A stretch of 64,000 nucleotides of DNA from an uncultured Lachnospiraceae bacterium. GTDB lineage: Bacteria; Bacillota; Clostridia; Lachnospirales; Lachnospiraceae. The position numbers were made by a program, and so were the translations under genes. Numbering within the stretch: the stretch's first letter is position 1; each line of letters starts with the position of its first letter. Of the stretch, positions 1 through 9,020 are shown in pieces. The stretch lies in NCBI GenBank assembly GCA_948794795.1, contig CAQGLR010000018.1:1-64000 (forward strand), written 5' to 3'. The notes below the pieces were generated by a model, which was not told where the DNA came from, ran no database searches, and saw only the letters and a program-made list of their open reading frames with translations.

Positions 1-51
1 TAGATAATAAAATACCTTTATTGGTAATAACTTTTTATGCGGTTATCCTGA
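1..51. mobile_element. Right end of a small MITE-like repeat (family C), cut by the window edge
   Basis: Positions 33-51 (TTTTTATGCGGTTATCCTG) match the right terminal repeat of the complete 150-bp element at 36289-36438. The upstream bases resemble the AT-rich interior of that element. The next bases, AAACTCAAA, are the reverse complement of TTTGAGTTT, the motif that also borders the other copy. The left end lies outside the window. Confidence 0.55.
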
Positions 52-68
52 AACTCAAAAAGGGGCTA

Positions 69-97
69 TTGACACTATGTTATAACTGTGCTATTAT
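69..97 (+). promoter_or_regulatory. Sigma-A type promoter for the leader peptide and GNAT-methyltransferase
   Basis: TTGACA at 69-74 and TATTAT at 92-97 are separated by exactly 17 bases. Transcription would start near 104, just ahead of the ribosome site AAGGAG (111-116) of the leader ORF. Confidence 0.75.
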
Positions 98-125
98 GTC
101 AAAAAACATTAAGGAGTGTATAAAT

Positions 126-188
126 ATGAATCCAGTATTCCAGACAGCAGGAAATATGTATATGCTATACAGGCGTATTATCTTATAG
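126..188 (+). CDS. Putative 20-residue attenuation leader peptide
   Basis: A short ORF begins at ATG 126 behind AAGGAG (111-116) and ends at TAG 186. The product starts MNPVFQTAGN and ends YRRIIL, with an Arg-Arg pair near the C-terminus. It lies between a strong promoter and a rho-independent terminator-like hairpin, and a possible drug-modifying enzyme gene follows at 425. This arrangement is typical of ribosome-stalling leader peptides of antibiotic-resistance genes. The function is inferred from context, and I do not recognise the peptide from any named leader. Confidence 0.5.
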   Translation: MNPVFQTAGNMYMLYRRIIL

Positions 189-203
189 TTGTGAAATGGT
201 TAA

Positions 204-336
204 GCACAGCTGTAAGAAATAGGTCTTATCTGTCTGTGCATAAATATTTGGAATTGTATTTATATTTATAATATAAATTTTTATTATTGTAATTATATTT
301 CCAGCACCAGGCAAATAAGACTGTCTGGTGTTTTTT
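204..336 (+). promoter_or_regulatory. Transcription attenuator between leader peptide and GNAT-methyltransferase
   Basis: A first hairpin can form from GCACAG (204-209) with CTGTGC (234-239), including an inner TAAGA/TCTTA stem. A second is a terminator-like hairpin, CACCAGGCA (305-313) with TGTCTGGTG (322-330), followed by TTTTTT. GGTCTTAT (222-229) can instead pair with ATAAGACT (315-322), which lies inside the terminator. The two states are therefore mutually exclusive, as expected for ribosome-controlled attenuation. A second weak hairpin, AAAGCAG/CTGCTTT followed by T residues, occurs at about 374-404. Confidence 0.5.
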
Positions 337-424
337 GTTATTTGCTTATATAAGTTTTTATTCACAAGAAAGTAAAGCAGGTATACTGGAGTCTGCTTTT
401 TTAAAAACAAGGAGGGGTAATGTC

Positions 425-1753
425 ATGGAAAACAAGGGAACAAAGATACTTGAAACTACAAGGCTGGTGCTGCGTCCGTTTTGTTATGAAGATGCAGGGA
501 ATGTGTTTAAAAATTGGGCTTCTGACCCAGAAGTTACAAAATTCCTGACCTGGCCGGCGCATACAGATGTTGAAGTTACAAGACATGTTTTAGATAGCTG
601 GATTAAAATGTATCCAGACCTGTCATTTTATAACTGGGGGATTGAACTTAAAGATATAAATGAAGTTATTGGAAATATTTCAGTTGTAAAGATAGATGAA
701 AAAATCCAGGCAGCTGATATGGGTTATTGTATGGGAAAGAAATGGTGGGGACAGGAAATTATGCCAGAGGCATTAAAGGCAGTTATTACATATTTATTTG
801 ATGAAGTTGGTTTTAACCGGGTTGCGGCATGCCATGACAGTGATAATCCTAAATCAGGCAGGGTTATGGAGAAGGCTGGTATGAAGTTTGAGGGGATTTT
901 AAGGGCAGCAGGGATAAATATGAATGGGATATGTAATACAGTCTGGTATTCTATTTTGAAAGAAGAATATTACGAAAGATATTTTAATGTAATTGACGGC
1001 AGTATACCAGATTCACATGAAATTGTAGAAGAAGCAAAAGTGAGTTTTGAGAAGGTATTGTTAAATCAAAAATATAGTGGAATTATTAAAAATGACAGCC
1101 ATTTAAAATTGTTGTTAAATATGCTGCCAATAAAAAAAGGTGATATGGTACTGGACGTTGGCACAGGTGCTGGGTATCTGGCATTTCCTATTGCGCAGGA
1201 AAATAAGGGATGTAATGTAACAGGGCTTGATATTGCAGAAACGGTTATTGAGGAAAACCAGTTAAAGGCAGAGAAACATAATATAAATAATTTAAAATTC
1301 TGTTCATTTGATGGGATTAATTATCCATTTGGCAGGGAGAGTATGGATATTATTGTTACAAGATATGCGTTCCACCATTTTCCAGATATAAAAATGGCAG
1401 TAAAACAGTTGTCAGAAATTCTTTGTAAAGGGGGAACTATTCTTGTATCTGACCCAGTAAGGAATATTAAAGATAAGGATAGAATTATTGACCAGTTTAT
1501 GAAAATAAAGGGGGATGGGCATGTCAGGTTCTATACCCAGGAAGAAATTGTGGATTTATTTTCTGGACATGGGGTTTATCTTTCAGGGCAGGAAATAACA
1601 AATATGAAATTTCCGTTTCCAGAGAAAAAAGAGTATATGGATTTGTTTAATAAACTGGATAAGGAAGAAAAAGCATTGTATAATATTTATGAGGAAGATG
1701 GAGTTGTATGGATTGGAAATATAGAAGTTGCAAATTTATTATTTAAAAAATAA
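425..1753 (+). CDS. GNAT acetyltransferase fused to a SAM-dependent methyltransferase
   Basis: The product has 442 residues from ATG 425, preceded by GGAGGGG (411-417); the longer upstream reading frame has no ribosome site. Residues 1 to about 180 look like a RimJ/RimL-type GNAT N-acetyltransferase (ETTRLVLRPF start, then the acetyl-CoA segment around GYCMGKKWWGQ). Residues from about 190 form a class I methyltransferase with motif I VLDVGTGAGYL and a later acidic strand GLDI. The substrate is unknown. The leader peptide and attenuator upstream suggest expression induced by a ribosome-targeting compound, so a role in drug modification or self-protection is a reasonable guess. The gene stands alone, followed by repeat DNA. 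Confidence 0.75.
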   Translation: MENKGTKILETTRLVLRPFCYEDAGNVFKNWASDPEVTKFLTWPAHTDVEVTRHVLDSWIKMYPDLSFYNWGIELKDINEVIGNISVVKIDEKIQAADMGYCMGKKWWGQEIMPEALKAVITYLFDEVGFNRVAACHDSDNPKSGRVMEKAGMKFEGILRAAGINMNGICNTVWYSILKEEYYERYFNVIDGSIPDSHEIVEEAKVSFEKVLLNQKYSGIIKNDSHLKLLLNMLPIKKGDMVLDVGTGAGYLAFPIAQENKGCNVTGLDIAETVIEENQLKAEKHNINNLKFCSFDGINYPFGRESMDIIVTRYAFHHFPDIKMAVKQLSEILCKGGTILVSDPVRNIKDKDRIIDQFMKIKGDGHVRFYTQEEIVDLFSGHGVYLSGQEITNMKFPFPEKKEYMDLFNKLDKEEKALYNIYEEDGVVWIGNIEVANLLFKK

Positions 1754-1782
1754 CGGACTTTGATAAATAAGGTTCTTATAGA

Positions 1783-2300
1783 TATTTGCAAATTAAACTT
1801 ATACAAAGATTATATTACTCTGGCAAGTTCCAAATGTTTTACCATAAGGCGGCTGTTATGGGGACGCTGGGGCTTTATGCACCACTGCGTATCCCATCCA
1901 AGTACAATGTCATTTAGTTAAGCAAAGCCTAATAAATTAAAGGACTTATGATGTTTGCAAATTAAACTTATACAAAGATTATATTACTCTGGCAAGTTCC
2001 AAATGTTTTACCATAAGGCAGCTGTTTGGGGGCGCTGGTGCTTAAGTCCCGTATTTAATGTTTCGCAGAAACATTGGGACTTTATGCACCACTGCGCATC
2101 CCATCCAAGCGGGAGCGGCTGCTGTTGGTAAAACATTTGGAATTGCCAGAGATACATAACTTATGAATATTTAATTTGCAAACATCCATAAGTCCATCAT
2201 TTACAAAAGATACCCTTAACTAAATGATATTGCATCCAAGTGGGAGCGGCTGCTGTTGGTAAAACTTTGGAACTGCCAGAGCCATATCTTTAAGAAACTA
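1783..2300. repeat. Nested family-A hairpin elements between the GNAT gene and metK
   Basis: An outer family-A repeat has its left arm at about 1783-1903 and its right arm from 2233 to about 2300. It is interrupted by a second complete copy at about 1904-2232. The inner copy has terminal inverted repeats CAATGTCATTTAGTTAAG (1905-1922) and CTTAACTAAATGATATTG (2215-2232). Further in lie inverted repeats around ATGTTTGCAAATTAAA (1951) and TTTAATTTGCAAACAT (2170-2185). CATCCAAGT is duplicated on both sides (1895-1903 and 2233-2241), which looks like a 9-bp target duplication. No ORF inside is credible. Confidence 0.75.
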
Positions 2301-2323
2301 ATTATAATTCCAAAAAAATCTAC

Positions 2324-2352
2324 TTGACATATACATGTAATGAATATATAGT
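2324..2352 (+). promoter_or_regulatory. Promoter of the metK riboswitch transcript
   Basis: TTGACA at 2324-2329 is followed by TATAGT at 2347-2352 after 17 bases; an overlapping TATATA starts at 2345. It lies just upstream of the SAM riboswitch. Confidence 0.65.
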
Positions 2353-2384
2353 AGTAGATGTAAATAAAAGAATATTGTAAATGT

Positions 2385-2527
2385 CTCTTATTAAGAGTGG
2401 CGGAGAGTTAAGGCTCTGTGAAACCACGGCAACCCCCTTGTGGGAAGGTGCCAATCTGAGCGAGGAATCGAACAATAAGAGGAGTTGAGATATCAAGTCC
2501 GTCATTATTGGCGGGCTTGTTTTTTTA
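2385..2527 (+). ncRNA. SAM-I (S-box) riboswitch with terminator
   Basis: The aptamer runs from CTCTTATTAAGAG (2385) to AATAAGAG (about 2475-2482). Inside it are the S-box hallmarks: a GGCGGAGAG-like segment, GAAACCACGGCAACC, and AAGGTGCCAAT. P1 pairs CTCTTATT with AATAAGAG. A terminator hairpin, CAAGTCCG with CGGGCTTG, ends in a run of T at about 2494-2527. The next gene is metK, a classical S-box target: when SAM is plentiful the terminator should form and metK expression should drop. Confidence 0.92.
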
Positions 2528-2756
2528 TCTGCTATAACAAGCTTCCATATTTTTGCGGTGTGCAAATATTCCAAAATGCAGTTATACAGTTGTTTTGGTA
2601 TTTAATGAAGTTTATTATAAACAAGATAAGAAATATAATGTGATATCAGAACCCAGTTAAAAATATAAGAGAATATACAATATACATACAGTATTTTGCA
2701 GCACTGCCAGCAGATACTGTATAAACAGGAGGCAGATAGAAAAGAGAGGTACATTT

Positions 2757-3944
2757 ATGGAAAAAAGATTATTTACATCTGAGTCAGTTACAGAGGGCCA
2801 TCCTGATAAAATCTGTGACAATATTTCAGATGCAGTGCTTGATGCGCTGATGGCACAGGATCCTATGAGCCGTGTGGCTTGTGAAACTGCTATTACTACA
2901 GATTATGTAATGATAATGGGTGAAATTACAACTAAAGCGGATGTGGACTATGAAAAAATTGCACGTGAAACAATAAGGGAAATTGGTTACGATGATGACG
3001 CCAAAGGATTTAACTGTGATACATGCAAGGTAAATGTCCTGCTTGACCAGCAGTCTGCTGATATTGCAATGGGTGTTGACAAGGCGCTTGAAGCTAAGGA
3101 AAACCAGATGAGTGATGCAGAAATCGAAGCTATTGGTGCAGGTGACCAGGGAATGATGTTTGGCTTTGCAAGTAATGAAACAGAGGAGTATATGCCATAT
3201 CCTATATCACTTGCACACAAGCTTACAAAGAAACTTACAGAGGTACGCAAGGATGGTACACTTGGATATCTGCGTGCTGATGGAAAAAGCCAGGTTACTG
3301 TTGAATATGATGAGGATGGAAAACCTGTACATATTGATGCAGTAGTTATTTCTTCACAACATTCAGATGATGTTTCCCAGGAGCAGATACATAAAGATAT
3401 ACGTAAATATGTAATTGACCCAGTGCTTCCAGAAGAACTTGTAGATGACAGGACAAAATATTTTATTAATCCTACAGGAAGGTTTGTAATAGGCGGGCCA
3501 AATGGTGACAGCGGGCTTACAGGCCGTAAGATTATTGTAGATACATATGGTGGGTATGCACGTCATGGCGGCGGTGCTTTCTCAGGAAAGGATTGTACAA
3601 AAGTTGACCGTTCAGCAGCATATGCAGCACGTTATGTTGCAAAAAATATCGTTGCAGCAGGTCTTGCAGATAAGTGTGAAATACAGCTTTCATATGCTAT
3701 CGGTGTTGCGCAGCCTACATCTATAATGGCAGATACATTTGGAACTGGTAAAGTTAGTGATGAAAAGCTTGTTGAGATAATACGTGAAAACTTTGACCTC
3801 CGTCCAGCAGGAATTATTAAAATGCTTGATTTACGACGTCCTGTTTATAAGCAGACAGCAGCTTATGGGCATTTTGGACGCAATGACCTTGATTTATCAT
3901 GGGAGAAACTTGACAAGACAGAGGTTCTTAAAAAGTATTTGTAA
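2757..3944 (+). CDS. metK: S-adenosylmethionine synthetase
   Basis: The 395-residue product has the usual MetK length. It makes S-adenosylmethionine from methionine and ATP in the cytosol. Visible family motifs include the N-terminal FTSESVTEGHPDKICD, GAGDQGMMFGFA in the middle, and the GGGAFSGKD P-loop-like segment. The ATG at 2757 follows an AGAGAGG ribosome site. The gene is transcribed alone behind a SAM-I riboswitch, which provides feedback control by its own product. A terminator follows at 3977. Confidence 0.97.
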   Translation: MEKRLFTSESVTEGHPDKICDNISDAVLDALMAQDPMSRVACETAITTDYVMIMGEITTKADVDYEKIARETIREIGYDDDAKGFNCDTCKVNVLLDQQSADIAMGVDKALEAKENQMSDAEIEAIGAGDQGMMFGFASNETEEYMPYPISLAHKLTKKLTEVRKDGTLGYLRADGKSQVTVEYDEDGKPVHIDAVVISSQHSDDVSQEQIHKDIRKYVIDPVLPEELVDDRTKYFINPTGRFVIGGPNGDSGLTGRKIIVDTYGGYARHGGGAFSGKDCTKVDRSAAYAARYVAKNIVAAGLADKCEIQLSYAIGVAQPTSIMADTFGTGKVSDEKLVEIIRENFDLRPAGIIKMLDLRRPVYKQTAAYGHFGRNDLDLSWEKLDKTEVLKKYL

Positions 3945-3976
3945 ATAATACAGAAATATATTTTTTAGTAATTGGA

Positions 3977-4024
3977 ATACAGCTTCCTGTCTGGCATTAA
4001 GCCATTCTGGGGGCTGTATTTTGC
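3977..4024 (+). terminator. Terminator after metK
   Basis: ATACAGC (3977-3983) pairs with GCTGTAT (4013-4019), with further pairing inside the loop (TGGC/GCCA), and is followed by a T-rich stretch. Confidence 0.6.
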
Positions 4025-4223
4025 TTATGTAATGGAAAATTGCTGTAATACTAAAGTAAATTTTTATAATAGTTTCTTTAAAATGTAAATACCTGCGCTG
4101 GATTTTTAATAGCTGTTTGTAATTTAGTTTACATTACCATTAGTTTTGTGTTATCATAATTTTATCATTTTTGCTGCTATGGCTATACAGAATGTTTGAG
4201 AATGTGAAAAGGCGGATTTTAAT

Positions 4224-5684
4224 ATGAAAATGATATTACCAGAAGATGTTTCATATATTATTCATAAGCTTGAAGATGCAGGATATGAAGCTTTTGCAGT
4301 TGGAGGGTGTGTAAGGGATACAATTCTTGGAAGGACACCATTAGACTGGGATATAACAACATCGGCACAACCTTCTTTTGTAAAATCATGTTTTAGAAGG
4401 ACTATTGATACAGGAATAAAACATGGAACTGTTACAGTTATGATTAAAGATAAAGGATATGAAGTTACTACATACAGGATTGATGGGAAATATAAAGACG
4501 GAAGGCATCCTGAGAGTGTTGAATTTACCAGTAACCTGCGTCTTGACCTGGAACGCAGGGATTTTACAGTTAATGCAATGGCTTATAATGATGAATCAGG
4601 CCTGGTTGATGAATTTGGCGGAATACAGGATTTAGAAGATGGTATAATACGCTGTGTAGGTGATGCCGGCAGCAGATTTGATGAAGATGCTTTAAGGATG
4701 CTGCGTGCAGTACGTTTTTCGGGACAGCTTGGATTCTGCATTGAAGAAAAGACAAGACAGGCAATTATAGAAAGGGCAGGCAGCCTTGGAAGGATAAGTG
4801 CAGAAAGAATAAGGGCAGAACTTTCTAAATTGCTTGTATCTGATAATCCAGGACAGATACGTGAAGCATATAATACTGGAATGACAAAGGTTTTCCTGCC
4901 AGAACTTGATAATATTATGCAGACAGGACAGCATAACCCGCATCATATATATACTGTTGGGGAACATTGTATCCGCAGTACTGAGGTTATGGATTTGTTC
5001 TTTAATCCAGAACCAGAAAGGATTATGTGCAGGGAAACCAGGAATATAATTCCTGATAAGGTGCTTAAAGTGGCAGGAGAGATGGCAGCAGACATGGATA
5101 AAAAACAGCAGCTTATTCTTTGTCTTACAATGCTTTTGCATGATATCGCAAAACCAGAGGTTATGACTATTGATGAAAATGGCACAGGGCATTTTTGCGG
5201 CCATCCTCAAAAAGGTGAGGAGATTGCAGAAAAAATTTTAAGAAGGCTTACATTTGATAATGAAACTATATCAGTGGTAAAAAGGCTGGTTAAATACCAT
5301 GATTACAGAATTATGCCAGAACCACGCGCAGTAAGGAGGGCATCTTCTAAAATTGGCAGTGATATTATGCAGATGTTTTTCCTTGTACAATATGCGGATA
5401 TAATGGCACAGAACCCTGCAACATTTGATGATAAACTTAGCAAACTTGGCATGGTAACCAGGGAATATGAAAAGATAGTAGAAGAAGCCTCCCCGCTTTG
5501 CCTGAAAGATTTAGATATAAATGGAAAAGATTTAATAGAAGCAGGGATAAAACCAGGACCAGTAATGGGGGAAATATTAGGGAGGCTGTTGGAAATAGTT
5601 ATTGATGAACCAAATAATAACCAAAAAGATATATTGTTAAGCTATGTAAAGGAAGTAACAGATACGTATGGAAATATAAAATAG
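4224..5684 (+). CDS. cca: CCA-adding tRNA nucleotidyltransferase with HD domain
   Basis: The product has 486 residues. It adds or repairs the 3'-CCA end of tRNAs. The N-terminal nucleotidyltransferase head has the class II signature AVGGCVRDTILG followed by LDWDI, the metal-binding DxD (residues about 25-45), and then RRDFTVNAMAYN. The RFDEDALRMLRAVRF motif follows. The C-terminal part carries an HD phosphohydrolase domain (LLHDIAKP around residue 310), as in many clostridial CCA enzymes. The ATG at 4224 is the first in frame. The gene may be cotranscribed with the GH13 gene downstream, although a 136-base gap separates them. Confidence 0.93.
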   Translation: MKMILPEDVSYIIHKLEDAGYEAFAVGGCVRDTILGRTPLDWDITTSAQPSFVKSCFRRTIDTGIKHGTVTVMIKDKGYEVTTYRIDGKYKDGRHPESVEFTSNLRLDLERRDFTVNAMAYNDESGLVDEFGGIQDLEDGIIRCVGDAGSRFDEDALRMLRAVRFSGQLGFCIEEKTRQAIIERAGSLGRISAERIRAELSKLLVSDNPGQIREAYNTGMTKVFLPELDNIMQTGQHNPHHIYTVGEHCIRSTEVMDLFFNPEPERIMCRETRNIIPDKVLKVAGEMAADMDKKQQLILCLTMLLHDIAKPEVMTIDENGTGHFCGHPQKGEEIAEKILRRLTFDNETISVVKRLVKYHDYRIMPEPRAVRRASSKIGSDIMQMFFLVQYADIMAQNPATFDDKLSKLGMVTREYEKIVEEASPLCLKDLDINGKDLIEAGIKPGPVMGEILGRLLEIVIDEPNNNQKDILLSYVKEVTDTYGNIK

Positions 5685-5820
5685 TGATTTTGCATAAAAA
5701 ACTGGCAGGAATCATATTAAATTATACTTGTAACTGGTTATATTATAAGATAGAATTATAAAGTACAAAACCATACAAATACATAAGCCAGCCTATATAT
5801 CAATGGAGGGAGATGAAGAG

Positions 5821-7965
5821 ATGGATTTTAATGTTAGGTTTGACAGAATGAGCAAGGCTATGAAGACACAGCTTTTTATAGATAATTTAACAATGATTTT
5901 TAATCCGCAGGCACTATTTAGTGATGGTACCCGTCTGTATAGAATACCACCAGAACCACAGGCCGGGGAGCTTACAAGGATACGTTTCAGGAGTGCCAGG
6001 GAAAATGTTGACGAAGTTTATCTTGTGTGTGGTGATAACAGGCAGCTGATGGAGAAAATTGCCAATGACAGGCTTTTTGATTATTATGAAGGAACAATCC
6101 AGCTTGGGACAGAAAAGGTTGAGTATTATTTTGAAGTACACAGCGGGCAGATAGTATGTTATTATAACAGTGTTGGCGTCTGTAGCGGGGTTGAGCCATA
6201 CTATAATTTTTTTATTACGCCATCTTATGATACCCCTGACTGGGCAAAAGGGGCAATATTTTACCAGATATATGTTGACAGGTTTTTTAATGGAGACCGT
6301 TCTAATGATGTAGAAACAGATGAGTATATTTATATAGAAGAGGGTACAGTAAAGGTTACAGACTGGTCTAAATATCCCGCTGCAATGGGCGTCAGGGAAT
6401 TTTATGGTGGTGATATAGCAGGTATAATGAAGAAGCTTGACTATCTCCAGAAACTTGGTGTTGATGCTATATACCTTAATCCTGTCTTTGTATCACCTTC
6501 TAACCACAAATATGATATACAGGATTATGATTATATAGACCCACATTTTGGAAGGATTGTAAAGGATGAAGGCAGTGTCTTAAACCGCAATGAAAACGGA
6601 GGGATTATATGTGACCCTGTACATCCTAATAAGAGTGCTTCGCGTTATATATGCCGTGTTACAGATAAGGAGAACCTTGAAGCAAGTAACCAGCTGTTTG
6701 CTGGATTTGTGGAAGAAGTCCATAAAAGAGGGATGAAGGTTATCCTGGATGGTGTATTTAACCATTGTGGTTCGTTTAATAAATGGCTTGACAGGGAATG
6801 TATTTATGAAAATGCAGAAGGGTATGAAAAAGGAGGTTTTATTTCAGAAGACAGCCCATACCGTTCATTTTTTAAATTTAATGAATACAACTGGCCATAT
6901 AATACACACTATGATGGATGGTGGGGGCATGATACGCTTCCAAAACTTAATTATGAAGAATCACCAGAACTTTTTAATTATATTATGAGGATAGCACGTA
7001 AATGGGTTTCACCACCATATAATGTGGATGGCTGGAGGCTTGACGTGGCAGCAGACCTTGGTAATTCACCTGAATATAACCATTATTTCTGGCAGGAATT
7101 CAGGCGTAATGTCAAAGAGGCTAACCCAAATGCAATAATACTTGCAGAGCATTATGGAGACCCTACAGAGTGGCTGCGTGGAGGACAGTGGGATACTGTT
7201 ATGAACTATGATGCATTTATGGAACCTGTTACCTGGTTCCTTACAGGTGTTGAGAAACACAGTGATGAATTCCGCGGTGACAAACTTGGCAATGCGGATG
7301 CATTTTTTGGCTCAATGCGTCATTTTATGACAAGGTTTAGTACACAGTCCCTGCAGGTTGCAATGAATGAGCTTTCTAACCATGACCATTCAAGGTTTCT
7401 TACACGTACAAACAGGAAAGTTGGAAGGACTGCTACACTTGGGCCAGAAGCTGCAAATGAGGGTGTTGACAAGGCTATATTCCGCATTGCAGTAATGATG
7501 CAGATGACATGGCCAGGTGCACCTACAATTTACTATGGTGATGAGGCAGGAGTGTGTGGATGGACTGACCCTGACAACAGACGTACTTATCCATGGGGAC
7601 ATGAAGACAATGAGCTTATAGAATACCACAGGTCGCTTATACGTATACACAAGGATTACCAGGTTTTAAAGACTGGTTCAATCCTGTTCCTTAATGGTGA
7701 ATACCAGCTTATTAGTTATGGAAGGTTTGATGACAGGGATAAGGTTGTTGTGGTTATAAACAGCAGTGAAGAATACAAGACCCTTGATATCCCTGTATGG
7801 CGTCTTGGAATGGTTGATAATACACATATGGCAAGGCTTATGATTACTAACAGGGATGGATATTCAGATGAAGCCAGGCTGTATACCCTTGAGGGCGGAA
7901 TACTTCATGTTGATTGCCCGCCTGCATCAGGGGCTATTATAAAAGATATAAAGAACCAGGTTTAG
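5821..7965 (+). CDS. GH13 alpha-amylase / neopullulanase-like glycosidase
   Basis: ATG 5821 is preferred because GGAGGG (5805-5810) sits 10 bases upstream; an in-frame ATG at 5803 overlaps that site. The product has about 714 residues and no signal peptide, so it is probably cytosolic. An N-terminal CBM34-like beta domain (residues about 1-140) precedes the catalytic barrel. The four GH13 motifs are present: DGVFNH, GWRLDVAAD with the nucleophile Asp near residue 403, AEHYG with the acid/base Glu, and NHDHSR. It probably cleaves maltodextrins, cyclodextrins or pullulan. The GH31 glucosidase and glycogen phosphorylase near 61-64 kb suggest a shared alpha-glucan catabolism. Confidence 0.92.
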   Translation: MDFNVRFDRMSKAMKTQLFIDNLTMIFNPQALFSDGTRLYRIPPEPQAGELTRIRFRSARENVDEVYLVCGDNRQLMEKIANDRLFDYYEGTIQLGTEKVEYYFEVHSGQIVCYYNSVGVCSGVEPYYNFFITPSYDTPDWAKGAIFYQIYVDRFFNGDRSNDVETDEYIYIEEGTVKVTDWSKYPAAMGVREFYGGDIAGIMKKLDYLQKLGVDAIYLNPVFVSPSNHKYDIQDYDYIDPHFGRIVKDEGSVLNRNENGGIICDPVHPNKSASRYICRVTDKENLEASNQLFAGFVEEVHKRGMKVILDGVFNHCGSFNKWLDRECIYENAEGYEKGGFISEDSPYRSFFKFNEYNWPYNTHYDGWWGHDTLPKLNYEESPELFNYIMRIARKWVSPPYNVDGWRLDVAADLGNSPEYNHYFWQEFRRNVKEANPNAIILAEHYGDPTEWLRGGQWDTVMNYDAFMEPVTWFLTGVEKHSDEFRGDKLGNADAFFGSMRHFMTRFSTQSLQVAMNELSNHDHSRFLTRTNRKVGRTATLGPEAANEGVDKAIFRIAVMMQMTWPGAPTIYYGDEAGVCGWTDPDNRRTYPWGHEDNELIEYHRSLIRIHKDYQVLKTGSILFLNGEYQLISYGRFDDRDKVVVVINSSEEYKTLDIPVWRLGMVDNTHMARLMITNRDGYSDEARLYTLEGGILHVDCPPASGAIIKDIKNQV

Positions 7966-8014
7966 ATATTTAATGAAGGGGTATGTTTATTAAATCTGGA
8001 AGAACGGAGGAAAA

Positions 8015-8956
8015 ATGTTTAATTTAATACCAGTATTTTGTTCAAATGATATTATGTCATTGGTGCGGGCATTGCCTGGCTCTACAGCACAGGGGCTTAT
8101 ATGGGGGATTATGGCAATAGGTGTGTTCCTGACATTTAAGATATTGGACTTTGCTGACCTGACAGTTGATGGTACATTTGGTACAGGTGGTGCGGTTACT
8201 GTAATGCTTATTCTTGCAGGTTATCCGCCTGTTGTAGCAGTTGGAATTGCATTTCTTGCAGGTATGCTTGCAGGTATTGTTACAGGTATATTACATACGG
8301 TTTTTGGTATACCAGCAATACTTTCAGGTATATTGTCACAGATTGCACTATATTCAGTAAACTTAAATATAGCCCAGGGAAGGGCTAACCAGGCAGTAAG
8401 TGTTGATTTGTACCACCTGGTTGTATCAGGAAGGAATAACCCTCTTACAATTGTAACAGTTGCATTTGTAATTTTGGTAATGATTGCACTGCTTTACTGG
8501 TTCTTTGGTACAGAGACAGGGTTTACTATAAGGGCTACAGGATGCAATGAGAATATGTCACGTGCACAGGGAATTAATACTTCAGTAGCAAAGGTGGTTG
8601 CGCTTGCATTTTCTAATGGTATTGTTGGTTTTGCAGGCGGTATGCTTGCGCAGTACCAGGGCAATTTTGATGTTAATATGGGGCGTGGTGCTATAGTTAT
8701 TGGTCTTGCGTCTGTTATTATTGGTGAAGTAATTGGTGAGGCACTGTTTGGGAAACGTCTTAATTTTTCTGCCAGGCTTGCATTTGTTGCAATAGGAAGC
8801 ATTATATATTATATAGTAATACAGTTTGTATTGTGGCTTGGTCTTCCTACTATTAATATGAAGATGTTTTCTGCTATGGTAGTTGCTATATTCCTTGCTG
8901 TCCCATATATGAGGGGAAGGGCGAAGAATTCTTACAGGAAAGCAGCAAAAAACTGA
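8015..8956 (+). CDS. ABC transporter permease (TrpY/LivH-like family)
   Basis: The 313-residue integral membrane protein has about eight to nine hydrophobic segments. It carries the family-typical early segment FLTFKILDFADLTVDGTFG and the central RATGCNENMSRAQGIN loop, which couples to the ATPase. It resembles the permeases of putative Trp/Tyr or branched-chain-type importers. The ribosome site GGAGG lies just before ATG 8015. The ATPase gene follows 64 bases downstream. The usual lipoprotein substrate-binding gene is absent from this locus, so the substrate cannot be assigned. Confidence 0.87.
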   Translation: MFNLIPVFCSNDIMSLVRALPGSTAQGLIWGIMAIGVFLTFKILDFADLTVDGTFGTGGAVTVMLILAGYPPVVAVGIAFLAGMLAGIVTGILHTVFGIPAILSGILSQIALYSVNLNIAQGRANQAVSVDLYHLVVSGRNNPLTIVTVAFVILVMIALLYWFFGTETGFTIRATGCNENMSRAQGINTSVAKVVALAFSNGIVGFAGGMLAQYQGNFDVNMGRGAIVIGLASVIIGEVIGEALFGKRLNFSARLAFVAIGSIIYYIVIQFVLWLGLPTINMKMFSAMVVAIFLAVPYMRGRAKNSYRKAAKN

Positions 8957-9020
8957 TATAGCACTATATACAGCTGGCATATGCCTGCTAGTGCGCAGAT
9001 GCGCAGGAATGGAGAAAATA

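Noticed and set aside
2320..2574. Minus-strand ORF of 84 codons opposite the metK leader
   Set aside because: It runs across the SAM riboswitch and its terminator and has no family match.
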